From the NCBI GenBank assembly GCA_964017195.1, contig OZ024896.1:3364487-3428486 (forward strand): a stretch of DNA of 64,000 nt, read 5' to 3'. A program made the translations under genes and the position numbers. This DNA is from Siderastrea radians. Its lineage: Eukaryota; Cnidaria; Anthozoa; Scleractinia; Rhizangiidae. How positions within the stretch are numbered: position 1 is the stretch's first letter; each line of letters opens with the position of its first letter. The notes below the pieces were generated by a model, which did no database searches, had not been told where the DNA came from, and saw only the letters and a list, made by a program, of their open reading frames with translations. Positions 58,201-64,000 of this stretch are shown here, piece after piece.

Positions 58201-61200
58201 ACCGACCGACTGACTGAATGAATGACTGATGGACTGAGTAACCGACTGAGTGATTGCTTGACTGGCTGGCTTACTGAATGGCTGTATATCAGTGTTCACG
58301 ACTGGTAACTATCTGACCACTTAATTAAGAAATTGATTGACCATCTTTTTCCTCTGAAGCAGCATTTTTACCTTCTTCCCCATAAAACTCGTTGTCATGA
58401 ACAGAAAAGAGCGCGTTGCTCAACAATGACGATAACAAAGACAGCAATGGGTTTATGGCGTTTGCTTCTTGCAACGAGAGATTTGTTCCACGGGAGATCA
58501 GTTCTAACAAAGGGATTTCTTTCCTGTGAAGGCAAAAGAAAAACGGCCTCCTAAAATAAGTTAAAATACATAAAAGGTAGTTTGAAAGCAATTACACACA
58601 CACGCACACACAAACACATATGCAAGACAAACGAGAGAGGGGTCCTTCGATCTTTAAGCGTAAACTGCACAATACTCCAAAATCAGTCAAACTGAAAACT
58701 GAGAAAGCAAAACGAGCAGTGCGTTTAGCAGTAGTGAATATGACCCATCTTGTCCCAACGGTCTCCCAGTGGTTAGAGCATCTGATAGATGTGGGGCAGG
58801 TCACAGGTTTGCCTCCTGTTAGGGACTCAATTTTTACTTTGTATTCCTACATGTACATCCGTGACAAATTGAATTATACTCTGGCTTATACTTTACTAAA
58901 TGAAATGGAATATCATCACCACTCAATACATCATGAGTTAAAATTCACTTTAACTAGAGCTCGATTTAGGGAAAAAATGACAACCGATTTCAGTTTCAGA
59001 TAGGGTAAAAGTAAGTATGCACGTACATGTACGTACAATCATTCTGGCCCTAGTTATTCAAAGGCCGCATAACTTAATCCGCTGGGTTACTTGCTATCCA
59101 GCGGATAAAATGTACTCCAACCAAAACATTTAATCCACTGGATAGTGCTTTACCCAGTGGATAAAGTTATCCGGCCCTTGAATAAATGGGGCCTGGAACT
59201 TCCAGTCAGTCTTTGTCAAGCGTGAAATAAAATACACCTCACAATTCACTACACCTTTCCATTATCAATTCTCCTTTGCAGTTATAAAATTTTCCTTTCA
59301 AACTGACGAGTGAATTTAAAGACCAGATTCAAGTCCTCGAGATACTGGACTCGTGTGACATAGATTGACTGTAACTTGAACTCGTATCAGTAGAGTTCTC
59401 GATGCCAAAGAATTCACATTGTTTTAGTGTTCTAAGAATAAGACAAGGCAACTCACCCAGTACTTGTAAATACTGTAACAGAATGAACATTGCGCCACAG
59501 TTCTCTTACAAACACTGGATTCAAAGCCAAAGTGTAGAGGAGCCTACAAAAGAAACAACAATTAGGGCAGAATATAAAGAATCCCAATCCCATAACCTAC
59601 CAAACAGTGTAAAAAAATACACACGAACTTCGGGATCTGTTCTTGAGAAAATCACCGAAATTTCGGCGACAATTTGCATCGCAGTAAAATACATGTAAGT
59701 AAACTAATTAACAGTTGGACAACGAGGCCGAGTTATCTATGAATGAATATAGCAACGAAGCACAACTGAGCTGACAATGAGGATGAGTTGTCTAATTGAC
59801 TCAGTACGGACAAATAAAGGATTACAAGGGGAAAACGAGTTATTTAGGTCGTATTATTTTACACAAAATCAAAAGAAATTTTAATTTTCAAGGCAGCGTT
59901 CCATCGTTTCCTATCAGCCATCACAGTTTGATTGTATCTGAAGACAACTGAGGCACATGTGTAATCAGATTCTTGTTTCTGCAGTAGACCACGACAAATA
60001 GCATATACTGGTACCTAACATTAGAAGCTTGCAAAAATTGGCGTAGGGCTTTTTACTACTGCAGCTGAAACTACAGGCCCCAGTTGTTCAAAAGTTGGAT
60101 AGCGCTATCCACCGGATAAATCTCTATCAAGTGGATAACGCAATTGGTTTCCCTAGCACTTATCCACTGGATACTGATTTATCCGGTGGATAGCGCTATC
60201 CCACTTTTGAACAACTGGGGCCTGATCAACAAACTACAATGTATATCACCAACCTTGTCTTGTGGATGGGCAACCTACTCTCAGACATCAGGAAATGACA
60301 AATGTTACAAAGTGCCTTGATGACTTCTGGCTCATGCACCAATTCTTTGTGCCTAGAAATGAACCAAAAGTTAAACAGAATCAGATCAGCTACTAAAGTG
60401 ATTTAGCTAGGGCAAAAGTGGCTATTAAAAATTCATAAAATTTTAAAAAAAAGTTTAAAATTATAGGCATTGATTTTTATCCACCAAGAAACATCATGGA
60501 ATAAGACATTGTTGGTGTCATAAAGTTGGTTAGTGTACCTTGTAATAAGAGATTCCAGAGTCTTGACGTGTTCTTTAGAATCAAGGACATCCAAACATTT
60601 TTCCTTCAGATTTTCAAGTGAGGGCTGCTGACAAACAGATGAAAATTTGTAATTGTACATAATTCACGCTAAACTACAGCAGTCATAATCCCCTCCTTCT
60701 ACCAAAAACTCTCTAGTTCAGTGGAGTAAAAAGACACACGTTTTAATTGATAACAGAGAAAAAATACAGTTTTGCAATATCATGAATAGTGACACATGTT
60801 CTTATTGTCTGAAATCGTGTATAGAATGGAACATACATGTAGGACCATTGACATGCCACACTCCTGGGTTAAGTACATGACTTTGTATGGTTAACCTCCC
60901 AACCCCTCCAAACTGCATTTTGATTTGTTTTGTTAAATGTAACGAATGGAGTTGCCATTTTTTTTACATAGCTGACATAAAATTAAAACGAACAATGAAT
61001 AGACAAATGGATGGATGGAAGGACAGACGGAAGGATGGATGAACGAATGAAATAATGAATAATTTTTTATACAGACCTGCAGGGGATCCACTTCCATTTC
61101 TGAATCACTGTCGCTGTCTTCATTATCAGAGTTGACAGTAACTGATACATAGCGAAGGAAAAACAAAATTTTTTTAGTTCTCATTGAGATCACGTTCTCT

Positions 61201-64000
61201 ATACAGTAAAAACCCGCGTATAAGAACCTAGGTTTTTCCAACTTAGCCTAAAAAGGCTCTTATAGAAATGGTATTTAGTAGGATTTTAGGCTACTTAGGT
61301 TCTTAAATGGCTCTTAATTTGAAAGGGGCGCTAGCTATCAGCACAGATAACTACAGGGCTTATGTGATATGGAATAATTATACTGCTGTATTAAATAATT
61401 ATCTAGAATACAGTTTAGATGATAACCATACAGTAAATTTATCTTTCCAAAGTACTAGCATGCATGTCTTTCGTGCTGCAGTGTCTATAAAATGCTGTGT
61501 TACATTTTGTGATGCCTTCATTTTTGTAAAATAAGAACCTATTGAAAATTTTAGGCTAAATAGGTTCTTATGAAAACGGGGTTTAAAATGAAAATTTTAG
61601 CCTAACAGGTTCTTAAATTTTAGGTTCTTATATGCGGGTTTGTACTGTATGAAAGAGCATTTTACAGAAAAGATGGTTTAATAACTCAAAGTTACTCACC
61701 TGGATGAGGGAGTTGTAGTAACAGAATCTGTAACACTTGAATATAACTCTTCAAAACAGCAAGATCTGATGATGAACCTGAAAATAAAAATAATTTATTG
61801 CACCAATGCTTCATACAAGATGAGACCAGTTCATGCATTCACATAGGGCAAGTTGAACAAAACTTACAGTAATATCGGGGTAACTGCTAATGTACATGCA
61901 AGATATTGATTTTGACTGGGCAAAAACACAGGTCTGACGTAACAGAAAAGTGTGGTGGTAAATTCTATGCAACAAAACAAAACAAGATTTTGCTGAGTGT
62001 CCAAAAAAATTAATTTGACATTTCGACTCAGACAGAAAAATCATCACCATGCACCAATAGAAGGAGCACCATGAAAACCTCTTTCCAATATTCAATATTG
62101 ATGTTTTTTTTTGTCCAATATTAAATGCAAAATTTATTTTAAAAACTGTGAGAAAGTCTAATATAAAATTCCATGCCAGTCCCATTTATAAGTTCTCAGT
62201 GAAGCTACTTTGCTTACTTTTTCTACTGATTGAACGAAACTGGCCAGGCAAGTTGCATTAAGGCCATTCCCCCGAAATAAAATTTAACATACGATTTTTG
62301 TCAAACTTTCACAAGTTGTGATCTATCGTGCAATGTTTTGAAATATAAAATAAAAAGAATAGGTCCCCATGTCCGTTTACGAGATATCATCATCTCAAGT
62401 TACCCCATAATTCCATGCAATTTCGCCTAACAAACACATGTTTATTTGATCAGTTTATGCTACTTTCCATAGGAACAGGAAGTACATATTAATTAATTAG
62501 CAAATCTTGAAACAATGTACTAGATGTAAAATATTGATAACAAGAAACAATTTACTAGATGTTTTATGGCAGATGCTCGAAGCATCAGACGAAATTGACT
62601 TAAAACCTTCCTCGCGTGCATGTTCTCGAGGTCCTGATTTCATCTCCGTGAGTAACATGTTTCTAGTTCTGTAATAATTTTTTTTGAACATGTGTTTTTT
62701 TCTAACTCTTTGAACAAAAAGAGGATGAATGGTAGGTCAAAAATATGTGGAAAAAAGATAGGTCACCATGCTTGTATAAGAGTAAATGACTTTTGTTTTC
62801 TCTGGTGAGCTTAGCCTCATACCGATCACTCCCTGGACAGCAAATCGTGCACAGTGAGGATGCGCAATGCAATACAGGGCAATGACCTTAAGTTTAATGC
62901 CAAACATACTGCTAAATTGTGATGTTTTTCCCAATCAAAATTAACACTTTCTTCTGACATAAGCAAAGACTGCAAAGTAGTCCATACCTAAGTGCTTCTC
63001 GGCAAATGCCAACACTCCGAACAATAGCCACGGAGAGGGGTATACCATACTGCTACTCCCCCCTGAATTGTCTGCTTTTGATAACACTGTCAGGAGGGTC
63101 TCTAATAAGTAGCCAAAAGGGAACCGTACGGATGGTTCAGCCATTGACGGTAGCAGGAAACATGTTATCTGCTCTGACATTTCAGGACAAAGGATGTCAG
63201 ATATGAGTGCTGAAAACACCTCATGCCTGCAAAAAAGTGGTAGCCATTAAATATTCTGATAATAATTACCAACAATCTTATGTCACTCTTAACAGTATTT
63301 TTTATCAGTTATAATGGCAATAACGTGATTTCCTCTTCATGGATAATCACACTGGTCAGACTATCAAGATATTCATTCCCATAAGGCTTTGATAAGAATC
63401 ATGCACTCAGCTGTGTTAACTACATTGTATTTTGTGCATGGAGTCTGAGGACAGACCAAAGCATCTACAGATTGCCTGTTTGCCAAACATGGTTTATGCA
63501 AAATTACATGTAACATCTAACACTGTCATAAAAAGAAAACAAACTAATGTTCAATAAGGGGAATACAGTGTACAATAAGATTACATACATGTACATTTAT
63601 AAATGTGCCTGACATGACATCCCTTGATTCCAGAAATGGTGCAGAAAAATACAGAGAATGTATTGAATATGATCATACAGTCAAAGACATGTGTCTTTAG
63701 CCAATATCAACAAATGACAATACACCTGTACCTATCGTTTTCAGTAAACATGACAGTTTCTTCTTCAGTGCAGCTTTGACTGCTGAGTTGAAGTGGGTTC
63801 ATGACAAGGTCTTTGATGGCAGCAGCCAAGGGAGTAGGAGGCGTGGTAGATGGCTCCAGGCTGGACGGCACTCTGGCATTCAACAGTGCACGCAGATATC
63901 TAAAATACCCTGGCACACAAAGCAGGAGCAAATTTTAACAAAAATGTATAAGATGTCATTACTGTACTTCCTCTGTTAAAGTGTTCAGAGTGGAAAGACA
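49288..64000 (-). CDS. UBE3C: UBE3C-type HECT E3 ubiquitin ligase (23 exons, 5' end beyond window)
   Basis: Minus-strand exons, all GT-AG and in phase: 63732-63909, 62988-63226, 61700-61777, 61077-61141, 60539-60624, 60254-60352, 59457-59543, 58372-58523, 57637-57857, 57048-57152, 56750-56780, 55806-55912, 54896-55037, 54366-54453, 53841-53934, 53071-53133, 52791-52915, 51719-51809, 51301-51399, 50725-50814, 50273-50339, 49924-50054, 49288-49455. They give 867 residues; human UBE3C has about 1083, so some 200 N-terminal residues (with the IQ motif) lie off the right edge. The HECT domain shows [46 protein letters not shown] and [14 protein letters not shown]. The catalytic cysteine is in [10 protein letters not shown] (codon 49387-49389), and the chain ends GAGFELS, as in the family. 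UBE3C works with proteasomes, extending ubiquitin chains on substrates. The acidic insert [13 protein letters not shown] is in exon 61077-61141. Confidence 0.95.
50082..50160. repeat. (CAA)n/(CGA)n microsatellite in UBE3C intron
   Basis: Impure triplet run 28 bases upstream (minus strand) of the exon at 49924-50054. The poly-Val ORF across it is an artefact. Confidence 0.85.
51841..51925 (-). pseudogene. Relic tandem duplicate of the UBE3C exon at 51719-51809
   Basis: In the intron just upstream of the real exon, the minus strand reads TTTCTAAG, then a sequence encoding [18 protein letters not shown], closely matching the exon's [18 protein letters not shown]. It has lost one base next to its acceptor, so splicing there would shift frame, and similarity ends before the exon's 3' third and donor. 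It is therefore a non-functional remnant. Confidence 0.8.
55995..56705. repeat. Seven-copy ~106-bp tandem repeat in UBE3C intron
   Basis: GTGACCATTCAAATGAAAGC, then GCAGTACTTTCCTGTGGTGC and TGTTTATTATGCTGTACAAGG recur with starts near 56011, 56116, 56221, 56328, 56436, 56543 and 56649. The array fills most of the intron between exons 56750-56780 and 55806-55912. Confidence 0.9.
57995..58290. repeat. (ACTG)n microsatellite, pure then degenerate
   Basis: About 18 pure GACT units (57999-58071) pass into diverged GACTGAxTG units up to about 58290, in the UBE3C intron upstream of exon 57637-57857. Confidence 0.92.
59044..59195. mobile_element. Palindromic MITE (GGATAA family), diverged copy
   Basis: Ends CTGGCCCTAGTTATTCAA and, reversed, CCAGGCCCCATTTATTCAA, with GGATAA/TTATCC and ATCCACTGGATA motifs inside. 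Same design as the element at 60074-60224 but diverged. In a UBE3C intron. Confidence 0.75.
60074..60224. mobile_element. Palindromic MITE, 151 bp
   Basis: Both ends read CAGGCCCCAGTTGTTCAAAA inward. The arms continue with GGATAGCGCTATCCACCGGA and its mirror, giving inverted repeats of about 50 bp. In the UBE3C intron between exons 60254-60352 and 59457-59543. I recall this family as common in coral genomes. The target duplication is unclear. Confidence 0.88.
61204..61647. mobile_element. Tc1/mariner-type MITE with TA target duplication
   Basis: The left end CAGTAAAAACCCGCGTATAA and the right end (reversed) CAGTACAAACCCGCATATAA are each flanked by TA (61202-61203, 61648-61649). Repeated AAGAACCT/AGGTTCTTA blocks occur inside. 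444 bp, in the UBE3C intron between exons 61700-61777 and 61077-61141. No transposase. Confidence 0.85.

Overview
This looks like nuclear DNA of a cnidarian, most likely a stony coral. The protein-coding genes are split by GT-AG introns, there are polymerase III tRNA genes, and the DNA is AT-rich and full of MITEs, minisatellites and decayed transposons. The LINE, the SWIM/YqaJ gene and the HAFLGCDT-type protein resemble families I associate with coral genomes. The species assignment is inference from memory, not from a search.

Layout. 1-3.2 kb: the 5' part of a minus-strand gene for a secreted protein with a fibronectin type II domain and a galactose-binding-like region; five exons join in phase and the gene runs off the left edge. 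3.7 kb: a tRNA-Thr-like gene with an eight-base anticodon loop. 4.6-7.7 kb: a TTAA-flanked foldback element, a palindromic MITE and a CATGTGAA array. 9.5-16 kb: two exons of a minus-strand Asterix (WDR83OS, PAT complex) homologue. Its 6.3 kb intron holds a complete non-autonomous element with perfect 17 bp inverted ends and a 9 bp target duplication. 16.4-18.5 kb: a divergent plus-strand gene for a secreted, probably GPI-anchored protein with two avidin domains. It shares a 384 bp intergenic promoter with Asterix.

22-39.6 kb is a nested graveyard of mobile DNA. A cnidarian-type protein pseudogene is split by a 5'-truncated LINE with a 7 bp target duplication. The LINE ORF is split by about 5.5 kb carrying a THAP exon and a decayed SAP-SWIM-YqaJ gene. 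The LINE 3' UTR is split by a 7.69 kb element with 264 bp terminal inverted repeats and two opposed arrays of a 17 bp satellite. That element in turn contains a 1.4 kb hAT-like element with its own 7 bp duplication.

42-47 kb: two single-coding-exon class A GPCR genes on the plus strand. The first ends in a 69 bp coding tandem repeat that runs out of frame. 48.2 kb: tRNA-Gln(UUG). 49.3-64 kb: 23 in-phase exons on the minus strand of a UBE3C-type HECT ubiquitin ligase, including the catalytic cysteine; the N-terminal exons lie beyond the right edge. Its introns carry a relic duplicate exon, a 106 bp tandem array and several MITEs.

The host genes are functionally unrelated: secretion, ER membrane protein biogenesis, biotin-type binding, signalling and ubiquitination. 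The only regulatory link seen is the divergent Asterix/avidin promoter. Exon boundaries were set by hand from splice motifs, phase and resemblance to remembered families.
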